Of a stretch of DNA of 54,911 bases, positions 1 to 7,069 are shown piece after piece. The DNA is from JAIOSM01 sp964593725 (GTDB taxonomy: Bacteria; Desulfobacterota; Desulfobacteria; Desulfobacterales; Desulfobacteraceae). Under the pieces are notes generated by a model, which saw nothing but the letters and a program-made list of their open reading frames with translations, ran no database searches and had not been told where the DNA came from. A program made the position numbers and the translations under genes. The DNA lies in contig CAZQJS010000014.1 of the NCBI GenBank assembly GCA_964593725.1, forward strand, positions 1 to 54,911, given 5' to 3'. The first letter of the stretch is position 1, and every line of letters starts with the position of its first letter.

Positions 1-117
1 CTGTTTCAAGTGAAACCTAAACGGAAAAAGCATATCCAGGCCTCACTTATTCCTTATTCCTTTGTTAATCTTAAAAATAATTTTTGACCGGGAATTGCTG
101 TCCCTTGAGATCTTAAG

Positions 118-145
118 TTGACACCCGGGCCAGGGTTGTTATTTT
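118..145 (+). promoter_or_regulatory. Predicted sigma-70-type promoter of the sigma-54 activator gene
   Basis: TTGACA at 118-123 and TATTTT at 140-145 are separated by 16 bases. Transcription would begin near 152, upstream of the ATG at 177 but downstream of the alternative TTG at 147, so the site supports the ATG as start. Recognised by eye only. Confidence 0.45.
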
Positions 146-176
146 ATTGTCATGGGACCTTTTTACAGGCAGAGTA

Positions 177-1553
177 ATGAAGAAGAATAAAAATAAATTC
201 ATACCCGGGCAGGATATAACCAGGGTTGTACTTGAGAGTATATCTGATGGTGTTTTCTCTGTTGACCATGACTGGAAAATATTGTCATTTAATCATGCTG
301 CCGAAGATATTACAGGAGTTGACCGTGAAGAGGCCATTGGAAAACACTGCTGGGAAGTTTTCCGCTCAAATATGTGTGAGAGTGACTGTGCATTAAAAAG
401 AACCATGGATCAGGAAAAACCTTTTATCAGTACATCAACATATATCATAAATGCTGATCAGAAACAGATACCTGTAACAGTATCAACATCACTTCTCCAG
501 GATGAAAAAGGAGAAATACTCGGGGGTGTGGAAGTGTTCAGGGACCACAGCCTTGTTGAAGAGTTAAGAAAAGAGATCTCAGCAGGTTACCAGATATGTG
601 ACATGGTGAGTAATAATCCCGGGATGAAGAAGATTTTTAATATTCTTCCCCAGATTGCGGAAAGCGACAGCACAGTTCTGATTGAAGGAGAGACAGGCAC
701 TGGCAAGGAGCTCATGGCAAGGGCAATTCATAATTTAAGCCCCAGGGAAAATAAACCGTTTATAGCCATAAACTGCGGTGCACTCCCGGACAACCTACTT
801 GAGTCTGAACTCTTTGGATATAAAGCAGGGGCCTTTACCAGTGCTGTTCAGGATAAACCCGGTCATTTTTCTCTTGCCAATGGCGGGTCTGTTTTTTTAG
901 ATGAGATAGGAGATACAAGCCCTGCTTTCCAGGTAAGGCTTTTAAGGGTGCTTGAAGAAAAAGAGTTTACACCCCTTGGCAGTATAAAAAAGGAAAAAAC
1001 CGATGTCAGAATTATCACAGCAACCAATAAAAATCTTCTAAAGCTTGTGGACAGGGAAAAGTTCAGAAAAGATCTGTTCTATCGTGTTAATGTTGTACGG
1101 CTTGATCTTTTGCCCCTGCGGGAGCGCATGGAAGATATTCCATTTCTTGTACAGCATTTTATTGATAAATTAAACAGGATACAGGGTAAAAATGTTGAAG
1201 CCGTAGATACCCGGGTGCTTGAACTTCTCATGGCCCATGATTTTCCAGGTAATATCAGGGAGCTTGAAAATATTATTGAACATGCCTTTGTATTATGTTC
1301 CAAAGGGAATATCCATGTCCGGCACCTGCCTCCTGGTTTTTCTGCCAGTGCTGGAGATAAATGTTCCATTAATGGTTCAAGTGATCCTTTTTCTGACATG
1401 GAAAAGAGGTTGGTCAGGGATGCATTGGAAAAGAACAATTATAACCGTAAGGCTGCTGCCCGATTCCTTGGCATACATAAAAGCACACTTTTCAGGAAGA
1501 TCAATAAATATGATATTAAACTTCCAGACATAGATGGCCGTTCAAGGGTTTGA
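177..1553 (+). CDS. Sigma-54-dependent transcriptional activator (PAS-AAA+-Fis HTH)
   Basis: Enhancer-binding protein of 458 residues that would remodel RNA polymerase-sigma-54. A PAS domain spans about 15-130, an AAA+ domain about 148-375 with Walker A GETGTGKE (171-178) and Walker B VFLDEIG (239-245), and a Fis-type helix-turn-helix about 412-445. The PAS domain carries Cys58, Cys67 and Cys71, a cluster that could bind metal or sense redox state (inference). The sigma-54-contact loop reads GAFTSA (218-223) rather than GAFTGA. The ATG at 177 is preferred over an in-frame TTG at 147, which lies upstream of the predicted transcript start. Paired palindromes and a sigma-54 promoter follow directly, so it probably controls the operon downstream. 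This matches what I recall of the regulator in the Desulfovibrio orp cluster. Confidence 0.9.
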   Translation: MKKNKNKFIPGQDITRVVLESISDGVFSVDHDWKILSFNHAAEDITGVDREEAIGKHCWEVFRSNMCESDCALKRTMDQEKPFISTSTYIINADQKQIPVTVSTSLLQDEKGEILGGVEVFRDHSLVEELRKEISAGYQICDMVSNNPGMKKIFNILPQIAESDSTVLIEGETGTGKELMARAIHNLSPRENKPFIAINCGALPDNLLESELFGYKAGAFTSAVQDKPGHFSLANGGSVFLDEIGDTSPAFQVRLLRVLEEKEFTPLGSIKKEKTDVRIITATNKNLLKLVDREKFRKDLFYRVNVVRLDLLPLRERMEDIPFLVQHFIDKLNRIQGKNVEAVDTRVLELLMAHDFPGNIRELENIIEHAFVLCSKGNIHVRHLPPGFSASAGDKCSINGSSDPFSDMEKRLVRDALEKNNYNRKAAARFLGIHKSTLFRKINKYDIKLPDIDGRSRV

Positions 1554-1558
1554 CAATA

Positions 1559-1597
1559 GTCGCAACAGTGCTACTGAATTGGTCGCAATTCTGCGAC
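1559..1597 (+). promoter_or_regulatory. Two palindromic enhancer (UAS) sites for the sigma-54 activator
   Basis: GTCGCA-N4-TGCTAC at 1559-1574 and a perfect GTCGCA-N4-TGCGAC at 1582-1597 have centres 23 bp apart, about two helical turns. They begin five bases after the activator stop codon and lie about 100-140 bp upstream of the -24/-12 promoter, the normal range for enhancer-binding-protein sites. That the adjacent activator binds them is inference. Confidence 0.75.
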
Positions 1598-1684
1598 TCT
1601 ATGCCAGGCTCCGGGTTTTTCTTTTCAGGATATTTTATAATTATATCTTATAATTACAGTATCTTATTAAAATCAGCCCTTTTC

Positions 1685-1700
1685 TGGCACAAAGGTTGCT
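1685..1700 (+). promoter_or_regulatory. Sigma-54 (-24/-12) promoter
   Basis: TGGCAC (1685-1690), five bases, then TTGCT (1696-1700) match the sigma-54 consensus. The predicted +1 is near 1711. This leaves a leader of only about 17 bases, with the Shine-Dalgarno sequence almost at the 5' end of the message. Confidence 0.9.
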
Positions 1701-1727
1701 TACCATGGGGCAGGGAGGGAAAATAAT

Positions 1728-2360
1728 TTGAAACTTGCATTGACAGTATGGGGTAACAGAATATCTCCGGTTTTTGACTCTGCAAGAAAGCTTTGTCTGG
1801 TGGAGATTGAAAACAATGAGGTTGTTAACAGAGAATATGAGGCAATTGATTTTAAAACAGCTTCTGATCTTATCAATATTCTTTCACACCATGGAATTGA
1901 CGTATTGATATGTGGAGCTATTTCCAGAAAATTTTCAAGTATTATCGATGCAAGCAGAACAAAATTGATCCCTTTTATCACAGGTCATGTTGATATGGTT
2001 TTAAAGTCATACATTAAAAACCACAGGAATACAGTGAAATTCATCATGCCTGGATGTAGAAAACAGCAGTGCCGTCAGATAAATTCTGCCGGCAGTACAA
2101 TGAATAATAATACAGAGGAGGTAAATATGCCGGGAAGAGACAGAACAGGCCCCAGGGGCCAGGGTGCAGGCAGCGGCAGGAACAGAGGACCTTGTGGAAA
2201 AGTAAATCAGGGATCAGGTCAGGGCTTTGGAAGGAATCAAAGACAGGGCAGATCAACTGGTTTTGGCCAGGGGTATGGTGGAAAGCCTGGTAAAGGCCAG
2301 GGAAGAGGCCGCGGGCAAGGCAGACGACAGGGCTTTGGCCAGGGCTCTGGAATATCATAA
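1728..2360 (+). CDS. NifX/NifB-type cofactor-binding domain fused to a Gly/Arg-rich DUF5320-like tail
   Basis: First gene after the sigma-54 promoter, 210 residues. Residues 1-110 resemble the dinitrogenase Fe-Mo cofactor/ORP-like fold (KLALTVWGNRISPVFDSA near the start; ICGAISRKF about 63-71). Residues from 134 onward are a Gly/Arg/Gln-rich segment beginning MPGRDRTGPRGQG, like the small DUF5320 proteins often found beside NifX-type genes. The start is TTG at 1728, supported by GGGAGG at 1713-1718; no in-frame ATG fits better. A second ATG at 2127 has its own strong ribosome-binding site, so two products are likely: the fusion and the 77-residue tail alone. The residue 112-133 linker is low in conserved features and may be a former intergenic region. 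Function is unknown; metal-cluster handling is inferred from neighbours. Confidence 0.75.
   Translation: MKLALTVWGNRISPVFDSARKLCLVEIENNEVVNREYEAIDFKTASDLINILSHHGIDVLICGAISRKFSSIIDASRTKLIPFITGHVDMVLKSYIKNHRNTVKFIMPGCRKQQCRQINSAGSTMNNNTEEVNMPGRDRTGPRGQGAGSGRNRGPCGKVNQGSGQGFGRNQRQGRSTGFGQGYGGKPGKGQGRGRGQGRRQGFGQGSGIS
2127..2360 (+). CDS. DUF5320-like small Gly/Arg-rich protein from an internal start
   Basis: GAGGAGG at 2115-2121 sits five bases before the ATG at 2127, a stronger initiation signal than the TTG start upstream. The frame is the same as the 1728 gene and no stop codon separates them. The 77-residue product begins MPGRDRTGPRGQG and is made of Gly, Arg, Gln and Phe repeats with a single Cys in the GPCGK segment. 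DUF5320 proteins that I know are normally independent short genes. Independent translation is inferred from the ribosome-binding site. Confidence 0.6.
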   Translation: MPGRDRTGPRGQGAGSGRNRGPCGKVNQGSGQGFGRNQRQGRSTGFGQGYGGKPGKGQGRGRGQGRRQGFGQGSGIS

Positions 2361-2396
2361 TTATAATGTTAAAGCATATAGTATAAGGATATATGG

Positions 2397-2774
2397 ATGA
2401 TCAGAATATTAATTGCCAGCCCTGACAAAGATTCTTTATTACAATTTTCAACGGGCCTTGGAAAAGAAGATGTGGAAATAACCTGGGTAAAAGGACATGG
2501 TGAAATTACAGCCATGATTAAAAAGATTGAATTTCATCTATTGGTTGTTGATGAATTGCTTTCAGACATAAAAGGGCTTGAGTCCATTGGGAAGGTTGTC
2601 ATGGAAAATCCCTTTCTCAATACAGCGGCAATAAGTTCCCTGTCTCCTGAAGATTTCCATGAGGCAAGTGAAGGGCTTGGTGTTTTGATGCAGATTCCAG
2701 TTGACCCTGGCCCTGAAGATGGTGCTGAACTAATGGAGCATCTTAATAAAATTTTAAAATTAACAGACAGATAA
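2397..2774 (+). CDS. Degenerate receiver-like (CheY-fold) protein of the ORP operon
   Basis: A protein of 125 residues beginning MIRILIASPDKDSLLQF, a beta1/alpha1 pattern like response regulator receivers. LLVVDELLSDIKGLE in the middle occupies the phosphoacceptor region, but the acidic pair and the conserved Thr/Lys positions are poorly kept, so phosphorylation is doubtful. An AAGGA sequence at 2386 precedes the ATG. It lies 36 bases after the NifX-like gene and 19 before the first MinD-like ATPase, so it is probably co-transcribed. It may be a protein-protein adaptor; this is inference. Confidence 0.6.
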   Translation: MIRILIASPDKDSLLQFSTGLGKEDVEITWVKGHGEITAMIKKIEFHLLVVDELLSDIKGLESIGKVVMENPFLNTAAISSLSPEDFHEASEGLGVLMQIPVDPGPEDGAELMEHLNKILKLTDR

Positions 2775-2793
2775 TAAAAAAAAGGAATAATAG

Positions 2794-3660
2794 ATGATAA
2801 TCAGTGTGGCAAGCGGAAAGGGCGGTACCGGCAAAACAACTGTTGCCACAAACCTGGCAGCTTCCCTGGGCAGGGGTGTAAAGATCCTTGATTGTGATGT
2901 GGAAGAACCAAACGCCCATCTTTTTTTAAACCCGGAGATTAAAACAGAGGAGATCTTTTTTACAAAGGTTCCTGAAGTTGATAAATCCAGGTGCACCCAT
3001 TGCGGGAAATGTGCGGACATATGCAGATATAAGGCAATTGTTGTGATCAAAGAGACTATATTGACTTTTCCTGAATTGTGTCACAGCTGCGGCGGATGCA
3101 TGGCAGTATGTCCTGAAAAGTGCATAACAGAGAAAGGACGGCAGGTTGGTTTGATTGAAACCGGCAGATCAGGTGAAATGGAATTTGTCCACGGCAGGTT
3201 AAAGGTTGGTGAAGCCATGTCTCCTCCCTTGATCAATAAGGTCCGCTCCTATGCAGATATTGAAGATATTAACATTATAGATGCGCCACCTGGAACATCC
3301 TGTCCTGTTGTTACAGCCATGAAAAAAACCGATTTTGTTCTAATGGTGACAGAACCGACTCCATTCGGGCTCCATGACCTGAAACTCGGTGTTGAGGCGG
3401 TCAGGCTCCTCGGGATTCCCTGCGCCCTTGTAATAAACCGTTCAGATGTGGGTGATAACAGGGTCAGGGAGTATGCTGAAAATGAGAATCTTCCTGTTCT
3501 CCTTGAAATACCTTTTGACAGAAAGATTGCCGAGGTTTATTCCAGGGGCGGGTTGATTGTGGACAAAATGCCGGAATATAAGGAAAAATTCCTTAAATTG
3601 TTTGGAAAGATAAAAGATATGGTCATAAAAAACATGGGAAAAGAGGACAGAAAAAGATGA
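2794..3660 (+). CDS. MinD/Mrp-family P-loop ATPase with inserted 2[4Fe-4S] ferredoxin domain (first copy)
   Basis: Cytoplasmic ATPase of 288 residues. The deviant Walker A SGKGGTGKTT occupies 7-16, and DAPPGTSCP is the later nucleotide-binding segment. A ferredoxin insert carries two Cys motifs, C67/C70/C73/C77 and C96/C99/C102/C106, fitting two [4Fe-4S] clusters. Proteins of this design occur in anaerobes next to ORP and NifX-like genes. They are thought to load or transfer metal clusters; in Desulfovibrio vulgaris the ORP complex was also linked to cell division (recalled literature). AAAGGAA at 2781-2787 gives the ribosome-binding site. The stop overlaps the next start as ATGA, implying translational coupling and probably a heteromeric pair. 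Confidence 0.92.
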   Translation: MIISVASGKGGTGKTTVATNLAASLGRGVKILDCDVEEPNAHLFLNPEIKTEEIFFTKVPEVDKSRCTHCGKCADICRYKAIVVIKETILTFPELCHSCGGCMAVCPEKCITEKGRQVGLIETGRSGEMEFVHGRLKVGEAMSPPLINKVRSYADIEDINIIDAPPGTSCPVVTAMKKTDFVLMVTEPTPFGLHDLKLGVEAVRLLGIPCALVINRSDVGDNRVREYAENENLPVLLEIPFDRKIAEVYSRGGLIVDKMPEYKEKFLKLFGKIKDMVIKNMGKEDRKR

Positions 3661-4547
3661 GAGAGCTTGTTATATTAAGCGGCAAGGGCGGTACCGGCAA
3701 AACCAGCATTACAGCAGCATTTGCAGCAGTTTGTAAGTCAGCAGTCCTTTGTGATGCAGATGTGGATGCAGCAGATCTCCATCTTTTAATGGCACCTGAA
3801 ATTAAACGTACAACTGATTTTGCAGGTGGGGGACTTGCTGTTATCGATCCTGAAAAATGCTCCGGGTGCGGACTTTGCACTGAGCTTTGCAGGTTTGGTG
3901 CAATAAGTGATGATTTTGTTGTGGATAAGATTGATTGTGAAGGATGTGGAGTCTGTGTTGATCTATGCCCTGAAAACGCAATTGATTTTCCAACTCAGAT
4001 TTGTGGTCAGTGGTATATCTCAGATACAAGGTTCGGCCCCATGGTTCATGCAAGACTTGGTATTGCAGAGGAGAACTCTGGTAAACTTGTCTCCCTTGTG
4101 AGGCAGCAGGCAAAAAAACTTGCTGAAAAAAAAGGCATTGACCTGGTTTTAACAGACGGACCTCCCGGGGTTGGGTGCCCTGTGATTGCATCCATCAGCG
4201 GTGCAACTGCCCTTCTCATTGTGACTGAGCCGACGGTTTCAGGAGTTCATGATATGACAAGGGCATTGGATCTGGCTCATTTTTTCAAGGTTCCGGCCAT
4301 GGTCATGGTGAACAAACATGATTTAAATCCTGAACAGACAGATAATATTCAAAAAAAAGTTGAAGAAATGGGCATGACATTCCTTGGCACATTACCATTT
4401 GATCCTGTTTTTGTTGAGGCAATGGTACAGGGCAGAACCATTGTGGAGTTTGATGATAAATCAAACATAAGCAGAAAGATAAAAGAACTCTGGGATAAAA
4501 TCATGTTATCTTCTGAAATGAACCAGAAAAAAGTTAAACTATTATAG
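3657..4547 (+). CDS. MinD/Mrp-family P-loop ATPase with inserted 2[4Fe-4S] ferredoxin domain (second copy)
   Basis: Paralogue of the preceding gene, 296 residues, coupled to it by a four-base ATGA overlap. The deviant Walker A SGKGGTGKTS is at 8-17. Two ferredoxin motifs are C68/C71/C74/C78 and C94/C97/C100/C104, and a TDGPPGVGCP segment follows. The same insertion point and length indicate an old tandem duplication, also seen in other anaerobes. The pair probably works as a heterodimer, since each MinD-like ATPase normally dimerises across nucleotide. Substrate is unknown; ORP or the NifX-like products next door are the obvious candidates (inference). Confidence 0.92.
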   Translation: MRELVILSGKGGTGKTSITAAFAAVCKSAVLCDADVDAADLHLLMAPEIKRTTDFAGGGLAVIDPEKCSGCGLCTELCRFGAISDDFVVDKIDCEGCGVCVDLCPENAIDFPTQICGQWYISDTRFGPMVHARLGIAEENSGKLVSLVRQQAKKLAEKKGIDLVLTDGPPGVGCPVIASISGATALLIVTEPTVSGVHDMTRALDLAHFFKVPAMVMVNKHDLNPEQTDNIQKKVEEMGMTFLGTLPFDPVFVEAMVQGRTIVEFDDKSNISRKIKELWDKIMLSSEMNQKKVKLL

Positions 4548-4604
4548 AAAAGAGAATGTATTAAATATATCTGTAAATTTATTTATCAAAAGGAGTAGAT
4601 TTTT

Positions 4605-5000
4605 ATGAAGAACGGAAGAATAGCAGTCCCGTCAAATGGTGAAGGTGGATTGGAAGGAACACGGGCGGGACATTTTGGACATTGTGACACATTTACTTTC
4701 ATTGATGTTGAAGATGGAAAAATTAAAGATGTAACAACATTGCAGAATCAGGGACATGCCCAGGGCGGATGCATGGTGCCTGTAAATCTGCTGGCAGAGC
4801 ATAATGTAAAGGCACTTGTGGTGGGCGGTATTGGTATGCGCCCCCTCATGGGGTTCAAGCAGGTTGGAATCAATGTATTCCACGATGATACAAGGCCGGA
4901 AATTAAGCCGGTTGTGGAAGATTTAATAGCAGGTAAATTAAGTGAAATCAGAAATGATCAGGTATGCGGAGGCGGAGGCGGACAGCCCAACCTTGCATAG
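4605..5000 (+). CDS. NifX/NifB-family iron-molybdenum cluster-binding protein
   Basis: A protein of 131 residues with the dinitrogenase Fe-Mo cofactor-binding fold. The RAGHFGHCDTFTFIDVEDGK segment (about 20-40), a GGC segment (about 64-66) and LVVGGIGMRPL are characteristic of this family. It ends in a Cys-Gly5 run that could be a metal-binding tail. AAAGGAG lies upstream of the ATG at 4605, and the gene is 12 bases from the ORP-like gene. Its His and Cys content (GHFGHC) fits a metal-cluster carrier. The bound cluster cannot be told from sequence. Confidence 0.85.
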   Translation: MKNGRIAVPSNGEGGLEGTRAGHFGHCDTFTFIDVEDGKIKDVTTLQNQGHAQGGCMVPVNLLAEHNVKALVVGGIGMRPLMGFKQVGINVFHDDTRPEIKPVVEDLIAGKLSEIRNDQVCGGGGGQPNLA

Positions 5001-5012
5001 AGGAGAATTGTT

Positions 5013-5372
5013 ATGAAAATTGCAGTAACTTCCCAGGGGCCGGATCTTGATTCGGATATGGATCCTAAATTCGGCAGGGCAGCATACATACTGATAGTTG
5101 ATACAGAAACCCTTGAGTTTACAGCCCTTGATAATTCTGAAAATGTTAATGCATTTAAAGGTGCCGGCATACAGGCAGCTTCCATGGTTGGTAATAACGG
5201 CGCCAGGGTTTTATTAACAGGATTTTGCGGGCCCAAGGCCTTTCAAACCCTTGATTCCGTCGGTATAAAAGTTGTAAATGATGTTACAGGTAAGGTCCGG
5301 GACGTTGTGAAAACCTTTGATTACAACAAAGCACAGTTTGCAGACAAGGCAAACAGAGAAGCACATTCCTAG
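5013..5372 (+). CDS. ORP-like (orange protein) NifX-family Mo/Cu cluster protein
   Basis: A protein of 119 residues, close to the ORP length of about 117. It has SDMDPKFGRAAYILIVDTET near the N-terminus, FKGAGIQAASMV and VLLTGFCGPKAF. The DPKFGR, GAGIQAA and TGxCGPKAF features are shared with ORP and related NifX-type proteins. ORP of Desulfovibrio binds a mixed Mo-Cu sulfide cluster; whether this one does is inference. GAGGAGA upstream of ATG 5013 is a strong ribosome-binding site. It is the last gene before a terminator, so it closes the sigma-54 operon. Confidence 0.8.
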   Translation: MKIAVTSQGPDLDSDMDPKFGRAAYILIVDTETLEFTALDNSENVNAFKGAGIQAASMVGNNGARVLLTGFCGPKAFQTLDSVGIKVVNDVTGKVRDVVKTFDYNKAQFADKANREAHS

Positions 5373-5396
5373 GATCTTACCATGACCTGGAACTTA

Positions 5397-5428
5397 AAAA
5401 CAGAGCTGTTTTATCACAGCTCTGTTTT
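5397..5428 (+). terminator. Rho-independent terminator of the ORP-type operon
   Basis: A perfect 13-bp stem is formed by 5397-5409 and 5416-5428 with a 6-base loop. It ends in TTTT and is flanked upstream by AAAA, so it could also work on the other strand. It lies 24 bases after the ORP-like stop codon. Confidence 0.9.
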
Positions 5429-5449
5429 ATTATGCTTTAAGAGGTGAAT

Positions 5450-6211
5450 ATGACCGATTATAAAATCCACCCCATTGCCATGGGCAGCAAGGTTTTTGAT
5501 AAGAGCATGATGACATATCAGCATGGAAATGGTGATAAGTATACCATTCCCATATATTCCTGGTATATTGAGGGCAGTGGAAAAAAAATCCTTGTTGATA
5601 CAGGTGAGATGAGCCCGATACAGTCACGGGACAGGGAAGAAGCCATTGGCGGGAAGATATACACCTTTGAACAGGGCCTTGGAAAATGGGGATTAAAACC
5701 TGAAGATATTGATATTATCATCCACACCCATCTGCACAATGACCATTGTGAAAATGATTATAAGTGTACAAATGCAGAAATATATGTCCATGAAAAGGAG
5801 CTTGAGAGCATCCATGCCCCCCATGCCCTTGATTACCGCTATCTTGAGGATTACATAGAAGATGTGGAGGAAAACGGGCAGATTAAGACTGTTTCCACCA
5901 ATGGTGAAGTACCATATGATATTCCAGGCGCTCCTGGCATTCAATGCCTGCATACGCCGGCACATACTCCCGGCGGCATGTCAGTATTGATCAGTACAAA
6001 GGCGGGCAGGGCTGTGATAACAGGGTTCTGTGTGATAAATGATAATTTTAATCCACCTGTTGAGATAAAAGCAATGGAGATGGAGGTGATCCCCCCCGGC
6101 ACCCATGTCAATGTCTATGAATCCTATGATATCATGATGAAAATAAGGGAAATGGCAGATATTCTCCTTCCCCTGCATGAACCTGAATTTGCATCTATTG
6201 ATACTATATGA
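5450..6211 (+). CDS. Metallo-beta-lactamase-fold hydrolase (AHL-lactonase-like)
   Basis: A protein of 253 residues with no signal peptide. The first metal motif HLHNDH is at 94-99, a later His is at 172 in AHTPGG, and the final His is at 243 in LPLHEP. This order resembles the N-acyl-homoserine-lactonase/quorum-quenching branch of the superfamily. The bridging Asp usually found after the central strand (in a GD pair) appears to be replaced by GF at 192-193, so metal binding may differ. AAGAGGTG precedes the ATG at 5450, chosen over a GTG at 5444. It lies just after a terminator, so it probably has its own transcript, perhaps with cbiK. Substrate is unknown. Confidence 0.8.
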   Translation: MTDYKIHPIAMGSKVFDKSMMTYQHGNGDKYTIPIYSWYIEGSGKKILVDTGEMSPIQSRDREEAIGGKIYTFEQGLGKWGLKPEDIDIIIHTHLHNDHCENDYKCTNAEIYVHEKELESIHAPHALDYRYLEDYIEDVEENGQIKTVSTNGEVPYDIPGAPGIQCLHTPAHTPGGMSVLISTKAGRAVITGFCVINDNFNPPVEIKAMEMEVIPPGTHVNVYESYDIMMKIREMADILLPLHEPEFASIDTI

Positions 6212-6271
6212 GATACTCATAGTACAGGATAATTATTAAAGTTACCAAACACCTGAAATCGGGTAAAAAAG

Positions 6272-7069
6272 ATGCAGAATTTAAATAACAGCAGGCATAA
6301 AATACCTGTTGTGCTGACTGCTTTTGGGACAAGTGAGAAAGCATTTCTGACCTATGGCCATATGGATGGAATTTTCAGGAGTGCATTTGGTGAAAGACCC
6401 ATTGAGTGGGCATATTCATCAAGGCTGATATCATCCCGGAGCAAAGGGACTTATAATTGTAATATTAAGGATCCCTTAGAGGTGTTAAATCAGCTCATAC
6501 TTGACGGCCATGAATGGGCTGTTGTCCAATCCCTGCATATCACAGGGGGACATGAGTTCCAGCGGCTTGTTCGACAGGTATATAAACTTGATATCAGAGT
6601 ATCCATGGGTCTTCCTTTGTTGACATCTGTTCAGGACTATATGGAGACAATAGATGCCTTATCTTCCCTTGTTCCGGAAGGGGATGATGAAGCAGTGATT
6701 TTTGCAGGTCATGGCACTGATCATCCTGCATGGACATCCTATGTGGCCCTTGGGGTTTTTTTAAAACAAAAATATGGTCCAAAGGTTTTTGTTGGTGTTC
6801 TGGAAGGCTGTCCTGATATTAATCACACAATTGACAGGATAAAGGCACACGGTTTTAAAAAGGTCAGAATTGTTCCCCTTATGCTTGTGGCAGGCATGCA
6901 TTTTAAAAGGGAATTGACAGGCAGGGAGGATTCCTGGGAAAAAAGTCTCAGGGAGCACGGTATTCAAGTTGATGTTATACCACAGGGCCTTGGCGAGACA
7001 GAAGAGATAAACCGGATTTTTATACGGCACATTACAGAAGCCCTTGATGTAATACCTTTAAAAGCTTGA
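6272..7069 (+). CDS. cbiK: Sirohydrochlorin cobaltochelatase, CbiK type
   Basis: Inserts Co2+ into sirohydrochlorin in the anaerobic (early-cobalt) route to vitamin B12; sirohydrochlorin also leads to siroheme in sulfate reducers. The protein has 265 residues, the usual CbiK length. The expected metal-binding residues are visible: His147 in GHGTDHPAW, Glu179 in VLEGCP and His210 in VAGMHFKREL. The GGHEFQRL segment is also typical. There is no signal peptide, so it should be the cytoplasmic form. The ribosome-binding site is weak (A-rich). Its 3' end overlaps the convergent lipoprotein gene by 38 bp. No other cob/cbi genes are in the window. Confidence 0.92.
   Translation: MQNLNNSRHKIPVVLTAFGTSEKAFLTYGHMDGIFRSAFGERPIEWAYSSRLISSRSKGTYNCNIKDPLEVLNQLILDGHEWAVVQSLHITGGHEFQRLVRQVYKLDIRVSMGLPLLTSVQDYMETIDALSSLVPEGDDEAVIFAGHGTDHPAWTSYVALGVFLKQKYGPKVFVGVLEGCPDINHTIDRIKAHGFKKVRIVPLMLVAGMHFKRELTGREDSWEKSLREHGIQVDVIPQGLGETEEINRIFIRHITEALDVIPLKA

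Noticed and set aside
6212..6271. Cobalamin riboswitch before cbiK
   Set aside because: Only 60 bases separate the genes, too short for the riboswitch, and no B12-box-like segment was seen.
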